Source of the DNA: Chrysoperla carnea
Taxonomy: Eukaryota > Arthropoda > Insecta > Neuroptera > Chrysopidae
Reading direction: 5' to 3'
DNA: 64,000 bases
Assembly (NCBI RefSeq): GCF_905475395.1
Contig: NC_058339.1
Span: 76,908,520 to 76,972,519 of the forward strand
This document shows, piece by piece, positions 21,806 through 35,800 of the stretch. Position 1 is the first letter of the stretch, and every line of letters begins with the position of its first letter. A program made the position numbers and the translations under genes. The notes under the pieces were generated by a model that saw only the letters and a program-made list of their open reading frames with translations, did not search any database and was not told where the DNA came from.

Positions 21806-23136
21806 CTCAAAAACATTTTGTAGTGGACTGAATTGCGAATCTAAACCATCCTCGCATCCACTTGAACACACACAAAATTTCATCAAAATCGGTCCATCCG
21901 TTTAGGAAGAGTTCAATTACAAACACACGCGATGACGATGAAGCGAGTTCCATGATTTTTATTCACGCAAAAAGGGCTCCACGTGCTAAAAGAATTTTTC
22001 ATTTCAAAAATAGTTGTAGAGGGACGTGGAAAATGAATGAAATAAAAATTTTACAAATATTTTTTTGTTTTTATTCAGATATTTTAACATTTATTTTGTT
22101 GAGACGCAATGACATTGTTTTTTTTTTGTTAATATCATTACAATTCAAAAAGTAGATAGCATATAATTTAACAAGTTATTAGGATATCAATTTATATAAT
22201 AGTATAATATTTTTTTTTTAACATCATTCATCATGGTACAACGTTATTAATAATATAATTTTTTTATTTTTTATTTATTCTCAATTGCAATTCTGAAACT
22301 TAAGTTTTTTTTTATATAATGTTGGTAATTTGTTTTTGAGAAATATATTTAAAATTATTACAAAATTATTTTTTTTTTATATTATTATTATTCGAAAATT
22401 ATTAATAATTTTTTTTATAAATCTTAAATACTAAATATTGCCTTTTATGTTTTTTATTTTTTTAAAATATTTTATTGTTAAAAAATGAAATACAAAATTG
22501 TAATTATTTAATAAAAAAAAGGACTTTTGTCAAATTTGAAATATTCTGATGATATTTTTCTAACAAATTTATTGTTTTTTATTAGACCACAGGAAAATGT
22601 ATTTCCAAAAAATATTACAACCAAAATTGGAAACGAATATATATAGATTTGTCAATTTTTTTCTATTTGTAGTTCGAAGTTTTTTGGTAGTCATATTTGC
22701 GCATTCAACCAAATTCATTTCTGATTAATGTCGAAAATTTATTCGTAGATTTTTAATACATTTCCGTTTCCATTTTAATTGTAATACTATTTGGTGTATT
22801 TTATCTTAAAAATAGAAACATGGATCTCAATAATAAAATTGACAAGTTTTAACAGCCAGATTCATGTTTCGTATTCTCAAAATATGTTTTATATTTAGGC
22901 AGTATTTAATATAAATTACTAAGATTGTTGTGACATCCTTTTCATTAAATAATTACCTAAAATAATTATCTCAAAAACTGAAGAAAAAAAAATAACGTTT
23001 TCTTATAACATATGTTTCATACATTTCATGTGTAAAAATGTTTGCCTGAGTTTAGTTTTTAATTTAGTTTAAGGTATTAATAACAGTGTCGAAGGTATCT
23101 AGTCAAATCAGCAAAAATAATTTTTTTTTCAATCTA

Positions 23137-23614
23137 TTAAGGTAGTACGAGGGCCAAGGCAGGTTTAGACTTGTGGTTGAAATTATTTGCACCTTGTTTT
23201 CAACTTTGATAATGAATTTTGTTATAACTTCATGAATGTAGACGAAAAATAAGAATAAAAAATTATTCTTACTTTTCGTTTTATATTGTCAAGTTATAAC
23301 ATAGTTCACCATCAAAATTGAAAATATATATTTTATAAATTTGTGTCCCCGCTACCGTACTCATACATCTCCTTAATTAGTCGGGCACAATGGGTTTGTT
23401 ATTCTTTTCAATAATTTATTTAGTTAATTTTTTTTTTAATTTCCACTGACTAGTTTTGGAGAAATCTATAAAAACAAATCATCCATCTACCGTTTTACCA
23501 TCAAATCAACCCTCTTTAAAATTTTCAGAATTGATTTAGACTTAATCCAACTTTATATTTTAAAAAATATCAAGCTTTTTATTTAAAATTGGCTTGGTGC
23601 TCGTACATCCTTAA
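23137..23614 (+). mobile_element. Family E MITE with TTAA ends
   Basis: The element is 478 bp, bounded by TTAA at 23137 and 23611. The left end is TTAAGGTAGTACGAGGGCCA and the right end, read inward on the other strand, is TTAAGGATGTACGAGCACCA, an imperfect inverted repeat of about 28 bp. TTAA targets are typical of piggyBac-group transposons. It has no coding capacity. Confidence 0.65.
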
Positions 23615-25399
23615 CATAAGGAGTTATGATCTTTTGAATAAATTTTAAAAAAATAATAGTTAACCATGACAATCGATACTGCTAAACAACCTTAATTTTT
23701 CAAAAACATTGTTAAATGATATGTATTTACTCAATTAGTGATGTTAATTGTATTTTTTAGAATCGTTTTTTTATTCAAAATTTAGTTTTTTGGGGATTGT
23801 ACAAATATTGTATTTTCAGACCAATCTTCACTTATGATATCAAAAACAAAAATATGAACTAAAATTCGTTACAATAATGTTCATTCCTCGATTGTTAGTA
23901 AGATTGCCTACAACGTTTTATCATACTAACTGAGTTGACTAGCGTTTATTTATTTTGATATTTAAGTAACATGTTTGAACAAACGTATTATTTCTGATAT
24001 CAATATTGATACATTTTTTTGACGGAAATCGAGGTCAGAGGTCATACGTTCGATTATATATATGTTGCTTTCTGTTAATTTGACAGGATGAAGAAAGAGT
24101 TTTTTTATTAAACGATTTGTATTTTTTTTAAATGAACATCCCCTTACTTATTATACTAAAATTTAAAGTTTGAAATTAAGCTATTTTAACATTTTTGTTT
24201 TAAATTATTTTAGGTTAAGTAAGAAGTATAAATAAAGAATACGTAATTTTTTGAAATTTTTATTCATTGTTAGTAATTTTAAAAATTAAATCTAAAAAAA
24301 ATGGCAAAAACTTTTTTATCTATTTTGTTACACATGGCGTCTTGGCAACATTTTTTAGAGTTAGTTCACTTAAAACGAAGTGGCACCAGCGCAGTAACAC
24401 ATTTTTTTGGGACCGAGCCTATGCCATTTTTACGGTGAATAATCATCTCATTATTACCACAATGAAATTTTGTTAAGTGGGATCTGTATAAATGAGAAAA
24501 CTCCATAACTGGAACCCATGCTGAGATACCAACACTTTGGCACTGAATTACCTGTGTTAGTGGGACGAAGCAAACCTGTATTCGCTCCGTGCGTGAGTTT
24601 CGTTTCCATGGTAACGATACACTACTTTAATTATAGAATTGTATGGATGCATATATAATTGTATGGATTGCATTTAAGACTTACATTTAAAATTTAATAT
24701 TCTTGTCTCACAAATTTAAATAATTATGATAATTTACATTTGAAAAATAATATTTGTTCAATTTGATTTCCTATTTTCACAATTTTTAATGCATTAAGTT
24801 TAATTAATTCGTGTTTTTCAATAATTTTAATTTGACATTTCTATTACATTAACATGTAAAGAATTGCAAATTAGTCATAACAGTCCCCTTTAACTCCAAA
24901 ATTTCACTTAAAGCGCTGGCATCGATTTTATTGTCCCTACCATGACTACGCACACAACGAATATCTGGGATTCGTTCTTATGATTTTATCGTCATAGTTA
25001 CCTCTATAACTGAGACAGCGAGTTAATTTTATATGCATTAACCTCTGTAACTGAGAACTGAGATAACATCGTTTTGTTACTTATTCTTATTCTACCCGCA
25101 AATTCCGCACTTAACTCATTTTGAATCTCAATGACCTATAGTTTGACTTTTTGTTTTAGTTTAACTAATTTTGAGCCTCAATGAATTTTAGTTAAAACCT
25201 GAGTTTCAGTTTTGAAATACTATCATATGGATGTTTAAATTCCGAAACAAAGGCTCAAATCGTTATTAATGCGTGAAAAACTGAAGTAAATATCAGTTTA
25301 TGAAAGTTGAAAGACACGCGATGAAGTCTGAGTCGAACTTACGTGCCACTATCTACTCTTTGTAGAGTAATTCAGACTAAAGCCAAAATTAATTCATAA

Positions 25400-25642
25400 T
25401 GTTCTCAAGGACAAGGAAAACTAAAACGTGTACGTTTATCAGAATATTCTGAACTTGAACAGTATTTGCTAATATGGGTCAAGCAACTTCGTAACAAAAA
25501 CGTTCCGGTAAATGGACCGATGACTAAAGAAAAGGCACAAGATTTCGCGCAAAGGCTCGGTATTTATAATTTTTGTAGCAGCAATGGTTGGTTGGAATTC
25601 TACCATATGTCCCATTTATACTCTTACTTAACCGAAGTTTAA
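25400..25642 (+). pseudogene. Tigger/pogo transposase relic (CENP-B HTH)
   Basis: One frame stays open for 80 codons and includes LEQYLLIWVKQLRNKNVPVN, GPMTKEKAQDFAQRLGI and SSNGWLEFY. This is the signature of the CENP-B type helix-turn-helix DNA-binding domain of Tigger and pogo transposases, with the conserved Trp, the P-V-x-G-P turn and the SNGWL motif. The frame ends at a TAA at 25640. The first helix-turn-helix and the DDE catalytic domain are absent, so this is a fragment. Flanking DNA between 24.4 and 25.2 kb, with AACTGAGA-type motifs and CAGTCCCCTTTAACT, may be the rest of the element. It is not expected to be active. Confidence 0.65.
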
Positions 25643-27277
25643 TTTAATGTTTGTCTTAACCTATAAGTAATTTGACTTTGATTATAATAACTTTTACTAT
25701 TGACAATTTATAAATTGACAATGGTACAATGTAATTTTAATAAAAATTAAAAATAATTATTTAAAAAAATCGTTGTTCAATGGACCTTCTTATTTCGAAT
25801 GTATGAAATATATTTATAAATAGGAAAAGTATACCATATTTTTTTTTGGAGCACAGATGCCTATACTAGCGCATGATCGCTAACACCGATACCTACTTTC
25901 GTTGTTTATCTCTTAGGTTAAGCTAGATTGAGTTTTGTTCCATTTCTCTTAGTATTGGGATGAGAAATTTTGACTAGACAAGTGTATGCCAGCAAAGTAT
26001 ACTTTTATTAATGCTGTTGTCTTGCTACAATATTGTCTAAAAGTTTTGGATTATATGCGCGGTTTGAGTGTATCAGCTTGTATTGAAATAATGCATAATT
26101 TGTATCTAAACTGTACCATTGAACTGTTTTTCATCCAATATACATTATACCATGAATTATTTAAAATACTATTAGTTTTTTTTCTAGAATTAAGCTCTCC
26201 GCATTAGTTATAAAACTTTAATTAAGTTTATCTCGAGTTTGAGACGGTCAATCGAATTCAACTTTTTATGGTAATTATTTTATAATATCCTTATGATATG
26301 TATAAAAAAAATTAAGGATTTTCTGGCATTATTCCTATAGCAAGCCAACAGCCTTAACAAACAATTTAATGCCTTTTCGGTACATAGTAGGCAATTTATC
26401 TTCTAGTAATTCCAAATCCTACAAAATCATATGTTCGACAAATCTAAATGTTTTTTTGCATAAAGATGATTTTAGTCTGGTTAATGTGCGTTTCAAGGAA
26501 AAAAGTTTTTTTTGCAGCAAAACATTTTGACTAAAGGTGTTTTTGCAATCAAACATTCTGTTTGATTAATGTGTGTTCAGCCTTGAAAAGTGACAACTAA
26601 AATTAGTATAAGCATCTGTGATATTTTGTTTACAAATTATAAATAAATATTACAAAAAGCAGACAAATGTGTATTCGAATTGAATATTTGGAACATACAA
26701 TTGTTTTATTTTGTTTGCAGTAGAGAATATTTTTTAATAACAAATAGTAAATAGGGATTATGTCGGCATTAAGAGCCTTAAAAATCAACACTATTTTTTT
26801 TTCTTAATAATTCAAAAAGACACGTCGATCAAAAATGTGTGCTAGCAATCCATATTTGTGCATAATTCATTTTTTTTTAAAGAGTAAAAATAAAAACATT
26901 TATTTCTTTTTAATAAGAGTAAAAGAGAAAGAAGAACTATTGCTTTTTTTATTTATAAAAAATGTTGTGTACATTATTTAATTACAAGTAATTAAAAGCT
27001 GAAAGAAAACAAACCCTAAATAGTTTTAGGCCTGTTGTAAATTGCTTTGATTTGTTTTACAGAATATTCTTATCCAGAAGAGTAGATAGTGCTGAATCAT
27101 GTAATTGACTTCGACCAATTATTCAAAGATTTGCTTATCATCTCTTTCAAATCAATTATAAATTAACACACAGTTTTTGTCGTGAACTTCGCTTGATTTA
27201 AAGCTAAGGATCGTCCTTTCACGCCATATTGGTTGTCAATTAATAGTGCTTGATATTCCTCGAATTCCTCATATTAA

Positions 27278-27770
27278 TTAACCCTTTATAACGCTTGCGT
27301 AGAGAGATCATCTCTCCTTATTTTAAACATTTTTTTTTTCTTCAAAATTTCAAATTGAATGAACAAATTTATTAACAGCTGTGAGAGTTTTTCTTATCAC
27401 TCCAGTAAAATCGGTTTAAAAAACCGCAATTCAAATGGCTTCGTTATACTTCGGCTATACCCGTAGATACATTGTATTTTGACAGATAATTAAAATGCGA
27501 TAACTAATAATTAAAATATGATAACTAATAATTATTATAATATATTCTTTTACAAGTGACATCATCTATCCAGAACATTGAATAGGTAAATTAATTATAC
27601 TGTTCTTTCATACAAATTAATGTATTTTAACACGTAAACATATGTAACCTAAAAATATATTGTAAACTAAGTTTGAAATTTCGCTCTGTCGCGTGCCAAG
27701 ACCGTGAGATTTTCTCTCATTACAAGAGTAATGATTGTGGTACGAAAGACGAACTTGCCTGAAGGGTTAA
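27278..27770. mobile_element. piggyBac-style MITE
   Basis: The left end is TTAACCCTTTATAACGCTTG and the right end reads GAACTTGCCTGAAGGGTTAA, so both ends have TTAA followed by CCCTT in inverted arrangement. The total length is 493 bp. It contains palindromic GAGAGATCATCTCTC near the left end. There is no coding capacity. TTAA plus CCCTT ends suit a non-autonomous piggyBac-group element. Confidence 0.6.
27488..27531. repeat. Short tandem duplication
   Basis: ATTAAAATGCGATAACTAAT is followed directly by a near-identical copy with one base changed. It lies inside the TTAA-bounded MITE. Confidence 0.5.
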
Positions 27771-30575
27771 AACCGTTATTCTACAGAGTAATTTTACCGA
27801 GTAAAATGACCTAGACCCTCTTCTATTATTATAATATTCATATACTTCTAAAGCAAAGCCAAAAGTCTATCAAAAAAAAAAGTCCACCGTGCATTGTTTT
27901 GAAAATTTACATATTTTTAATTTACAATTGTGGACTTCTTTCAATCAGCACTGTCTACCTTACCAAAGTCGACAACATAACCTCTAAAAATATTCTGTAT
28001 CGAAGAAATTCTAAAGTATTTTTTGTATTTTTTTTAAATGGATAAATTTGATTTGCTTTTTAAATGTCAAAAAGTTTTCTTTTTATAATAAATTCATGAA
28101 AAATGAAAACACAATAAATTGTAAAATTTTCGATAAAATTTTGCCGAAATATTGGCGAGAAAGTTTTTTGTGAAACAGTTTTACAAATAGGATAAATAGT
28201 TAATAATATCTGACAGATAAATTTCATTATTAATATCCTACACTTAAACATTTTTTTTAAAGTTTTTTTGTTTTTTTTTTTTTCTTTTTAATTATTTATA
28301 CAATTAATTTCGAATAAATATTCACACAAGAATTCACAAATTAAAATAGCAAAAAAAGAAACTAAAAGGGACAAAATATAATTATATAGAATAAAAAGAA
28401 AGAGAATGAGAGAAAAGTGGGGATTTGGTCAAATTGGGAGGGACGAAAAACACAAATAATTTTTTCAAAATTCAGTCCTTGCAGCCAAGATTATTTATAA
28501 TTTTAATTTAAGATTCTTTTTTGCGGTAAGAATATGGAATTATTAAATGGTATAATTTCGAAAGCTGTAAATTAAATAAATCTTATTTTTGGTAAGTCAA
28601 TATTAAGCACACGTTTTAATTTCTTGTTTAGGTCGTCTCGAAAATGGACGGACTCGATAATCAAAGAATTTTAAACAGGTTACCACCTTCCGAAACAATT
28701 TCCTTAATATCAACTTCATTATTGTAAGAAATCTTAAATTAAAATTGAACAAGAAATAAAACAATTAACAACCCAAAAATATCATGTGACAATAATTGAG
28801 ATTTAAACCACTTTTATTTTTTTACAATGAACACAAAATTTCGTCTTAATTAAAAAATATTATCGTCACACAAGAATAAATCAATGGCTACAAGCTTTGT
28901 TAAAACAAAACTTGGTTCTTTGGTTTTCGTTTTATTAACAAAAAAAATTTTGTTTTTTAAAGGAGACCTTAAAAATAATAACTAAGTAATTAGGATGAGA
29001 TTTTTTCTTCCACTTTAATTTGCCAGACAAACAAAAAATTATTAACTACGAAAAAACGTTCCAACAAGAGTATTATGACTTAAATAAATTTAAAAAAAAC
29101 TAGAAGTAGGCATCTAGGAATTCTATTTAAATAATCGCGCGTTTTATAAGATGGTGTATACACAGGAGGTTGTCAAAATATTAGGAACCAGGTCATACAT
29201 TGGAGGGGATAACACACCTAACAACTTTTTATGGATATGGCATTATATGATCTTTTCCACAACTTTGTGAAAAATTAATAGGTCGAATATTATAAAAAAC
29301 ACGATTTGCTACATTGGTCCTGTTTATGGATCTCATTTATAAATGAGACACATGAAGATGAGACACTTAAACACTACTTTAAATTATTTTATCTAACTTC
29401 AAGAAAAGCTTCGCTATTATTAAATAAATTCTAAGCTACTTAAAAATTAAGGTAAAAAAAATTGGTTTGTGTCTATACTAAGAATATCACACAAACGAAA
29501 TGAAACTTCTTTGAATTTATTTACAATTTTAAAATTGATATTATTTTTTAAATATTTTTCGAGGACATTGCCATTTTCTAAAAATTTATATAATACAAAT
29601 TGGTGGAAAGGGTTTTTTTTTATTTATTTACAATTCGAGTGATTTAATCCATGGAAGTATAATTTAAGGGAAGAAATGGAAAATGATACCAGAATGGTTG
29701 GATAAATATGGTAGTCGTTTCCTCTTTAGCTCCAGTGGCGTGTTAAATAACCAGTAACTTACGCTTTTTTATTTTACAGCCTGTAAGTTTTTACGGAAGA
29801 ATGTATGCTTTCTTCTTCCTGTAGTTATGTTGGTTGGGTCGGTCCAAAGGATTTGAAAAACTGTTAATACATGTATCTCTATAACTTCAGTAGTTTTATT
29901 CAAACAATAATCGATTTGATTCAGAATGGCTTCTAAATAGGTTTACACTGGCATCCATGTTAAAAGATACGCATAAGATCTTCCTCTTACATCTTACTTC
30001 CATGAAATATTGAATTTCAGAGGTCATTATTTTTTTTACACGATAGAAGTTTCATTTCAAATATACATGGACGCGATTTATAAAAAAATCGTTAAAAAAA
30101 CGATGTGTGTGTCTAGATTTTTCCTAATAATTTGACAATCAACGGTTTTGGTGGCTTTATTTTTTTTTTTTTTTTTAAATTATGACATTTTTTTAAACAT
30201 CTTAAATTTCACATTCTTAAAAGTAATAAAGTTATAAAATATTTTACTTTTTTTTGTATTTTTATGCTATTAAAGTGTAAAAATCTCATTTTTTTAAATT
30301 TTATTTTAATTTTAATAATTTTTTTTTTTGTTTGAATTTTTAACTATTTTGAAAATTAAAAATATTACGAAACAGAAAAAAAGGTAAAACACACAACTCT
30401 AAGCGTCTTTTTCTTGAACGCTTTTTTTGTTTTAAATTTGAAAATTCATCATCACACAATTAATAAAAGTCTGAGATTTGATGAGCACCAAACGCAACCC
30501 ACACCATTTGCACGCACTAATTTTTTTTGGATAATGTGGAAGAAGTGGTGTTGTGTTGTGATAGGTGCGCCGTTA

Positions 30576-30581
30576 TTTATT
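30576..30581 (-). terminator. Possible polyadenylation signal of Nca
   Basis: AATAAA on the minus strand lies 8 bases after the neurocalcin stop codon. This is unusually close, so a longer 3' UTR with a distal signal is likely. Confidence 0.25.
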
Positions 30582-30588
30582 AAATGAC

Positions 30589-32595
<2,007 letters not shown>

Positions 32596-32830
32596 TGTGA
32601 ATTACTAAGCTATATTAATCGTTTTTTTTATTTAAATATCGTTTGAATTAAAGAAACTACTGTTCATTTAAATGTGTATCCTACCAACCTTCTGCATATT
32701 TCACAGAAGCACCCTAAAATATAAACAAAATATGTTAGAAATTCTCAAAATTTAAAACGACTTTTTTTAAAAATCGAGTTAAGATAACAAATAATCATAC
32801 TTACCTGTAGTTAGAAAATGCTATTTCGAT
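32596..32830 (-). other. Nca: Probable 5' UTR exons of Nca
   Basis: Upstream of the Nca ATG on the minus strand there is an acceptor reading TATATTTTAG followed by GGTGCTTCTG near 32713, and before it a good donor CTACAG/GTAAGT near 32806. These outline a 5' UTR exon running into the coding exon and a further upstream exon. The leader would contain a short upstream frame, ATGCAGAAGGTTGG to TAA, ten codons in all. This is inference from splice signals. Confidence 0.4.
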
Positions 32831-35800
32831 CTATTTGCAATAAGATAAAATAAGATTTGAAAATGAAATTTTGATGAGGCATATTAAAATATTCTCTTCT
32901 TTAAAATATACAGTCGAAGGCTTAATATCTCTAGTTTTTTCAACCTATGAACGAATCTAAACTTTTGACAGTCTAGTAACATTTAATAAATGTTTGTTTC
33001 CCTGCTGTTGTTTATTGTGTTAAGAAGTCGAGTTTTTTTTATTTCTCTCAATTACATCCCATTTTGGTATGGTCTGGTTGTTAGAGTGATTGCCAAGGGA
33101 GTGAGACACACTTAGAACGAAGAGTCCAGTGTCCGTTGTGATACCGAAAAGTGGATTGCCACCATCCCCGGTGTTACTTTATGGAACATTTGGAGCTGTT
33201 AAAATCAACAAGAATGTTTTGACGTCAACAGACCTCAGTTCAAAGATGTCGTCAAAGAACGACTGACTCAATTCACAGTGAAGATGAGACATTGCCCTCC
33301 TCGACACTATGACAGCTCCTGCAATAATATTAATGCACAAGTATAGGTCCAGTCAATGTGACTGCTGCCTAATCAATGTCCAGTTATATCTGCAACGATT
33401 TTGCTTATAGAGACCCTTTGAAGTGAGATAAGATCTTCTGGCTGCCTACTACGATTGTATTTCGAACATATTATTCTTACTGTACCACAAATGCGTTTCT
33501 CCCTCCATCTTATATTGACCATTCTTAAGATTTACTCATTCAGGAGTAATTTGCAGTTCGTAAAGTGAATTCCCGGCTTAGTAATGCTGGTGCACGACAG
33601 CCGTGTGCCTTTTCTAGTGTGTTTGAATCAATAAATTGTTATATTATACAAAAATAGCCAAAGTTAGACTAGAAATTATATAATTCTATGACGAATCGTA
33701 AGGCAACTTAGTTATCAAAATATATATGAAACGTATAAGGCTATAGGATGCGCCAAAGAGCAATACCTTCCTGGGGTATTTTGGAAAAAAGACACAATCA
33801 CAAATATAAAATATCTCTCGAGAAATTCTTATTGCAAATTCGAATTAGCATGAAAACTTTTAAATAAAATAAATAATAAAATCGGAAGGATGTATGACGA
33901 ACTTTAGGGTAAAATGTTTTTTTTTTTTTATAAAATAAAAATAAAATTAAAAAAATGACGACGAAAAAAAGTGACTCATTGTAATTATACCAGCGAAATG
34001 TTTGTTTTTAATATGAATTTGAATAAATTTTTAATATATATTTTTAATTAATTAATTTTAATTAATGAGATTAAATTCTGTTCTTGTTTTTTTGTTTGAG
34101 ATGCCATTCACATAATGTTTTTTTTTGTTTTTGATAATTATTTTATAATTATTTTTAAATATATATCATATATATTGTATGAAACTTAATATTAAATTTT
34201 TTTTTTAACTAGACTGCCACTAGAATTATGTTTTTTTTTCTCATTTTCAAAAATTGCAATACAAAAACAAATTATTTTATTATTTTTAATAATATTATCA
34301 TAATTTTTTTTTTTTTTGATTTTTGGTTTATTATTTATTTTTTTGTAAATACAAAAACGAAAAAGCAACGACATTTTTTTTATAAACAAGTATTACTGTA
34401 ATATAATACAATAGATTTTTTTTTGTTTTGTAGAACGCTACCGAGTTATGCAAAGAAAAGATTTGCAAAGTTGTAGGAGGTCGTGTTTTGATTTTATGAT
34501 GAAATTTTTTGTATGAATCTTTGCCCTTATAGTGCAGGCTGAGAATTTTCTTATTAAAAAAAATTAACCCATCTGCTTTTTCAACGTAATAATTAGGAAA
34601 AAAAAAGTAGTTTTGAAGAAACAATACTTTGGAAAAAATTTGGGTAGTAAAAAAAGCGGAAAAAGCATTTTAATAAAAAAAAATGAGTCTATAGTTGAAG
34701 TCAAATCCGAAGGAAAGCGTTTTTCGCAATTTATTTTCTCGCTTTGCATGACTCGCAAGAAATCCGTTCGAGGCTCAAGTTGTAATATTAATGGTATCTT
34801 TTTGTAATAAAATTTTCGCCGCAAAATAAGTTTATGCAAAATTTGCGAAAATGCAAAAGTAGATGCTTCGGAAAAGCTGTGTGCGATCGGTAACAAAGCA
34901 TTTTACGACACTTTAAAAAAAGCATTTTCTTTATTAAGAGTTGCCCTTCAACCTCTGCATTATTATTAATCTCGTAGATGCGCCATGAAACCGTGAAAAC
35001 AAAAAGGTACCATCTTATTTTTTTTAAATATTAAAATGCTTTTTTCATCCTATTTTTTGCAAACAAATATTTTTTCGCCCCTTTCTGATTTTTTACAAAT
35101 ATTTTTTATTAAAAACCATTATTTTTCTTCGAATTATCGCGTTGAAAAACCGAACAGGTTGATTTTTAATACTGAGGTATTTTGAGCCGCAGATACTGCC
35201 CTACTAACTTGAAATGATTTATATTCAATTTATTTAAAGTTTGCATATAAAATCAATTAACGACCATTTAATAATTATTGCATGTGATAATAATTAATAA
35301 AATAATTAAATGCATCAATACAAAGTGTCCCATTTTAATCGTCTCCAGTTAAATTTGTCTTTAATAACGCATTTTCGGAAAAACAGATCCGAGTAAAAAT
35401 TGTTCTACTTTGACGGGGACATCAGAAAAAAATCTCGAATTTGTCTCCTAGGAACGTTAAAAACTCAATTCATGTTTATAAATAATGAGCGATAGAGGTA
35501 ATGTTTTAATTCGAATATTATTCTTTGTAAAAAAAGCAAATAATTTATGAAGGAAAGTTGGCTCTTATTAAAAAACTAACAACTTTTACACAAAACATTT
35601 TTTCGAAAGTAAACTAGATTCCGTAAAAATCGAACGCAAAAACAAATTTAAAGAGATTTACGTAAAGGATTTCTATAGAATTTATTAAGTTTAGAATTTA
35701 TTAAAAGTCTGTAACAAAAGTTGTTTGTTATTTTATAAAGATTAATTTTCTAATTTGAACCTTCCCTTTATCTATATCAAAATTATAAATATTTGGTTCA

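Larger units (their letters stand above)
14503..30570. other. 16 kb gene desert with repeats
   Basis: Between the flightin promoter and the 3' end of neurocalcin I see no intact gene. The stretch holds the tandem CRE-octamer array, family A, B, E and G repeats, a hAT-like MITE, a piggyBac-style MITE and a Tigger relic, each listed separately. The open stretches at 15676-15882, 18556-18795, 19445-19645, 21862-22155, 24267-24476 and 25986-26207 lack recognisable domains. A 13-base G run lies at 20237-20249. Confidence 0.65.

Noticed and set aside
34192..34896. Three overlapping minus-strand open stretches of 65-110 codons
   Set aside because: They read Lys/Phe/Ile-rich low-complexity DNA with long T and A runs, have no domains, and overlap an opposite-strand frame of similar quality.
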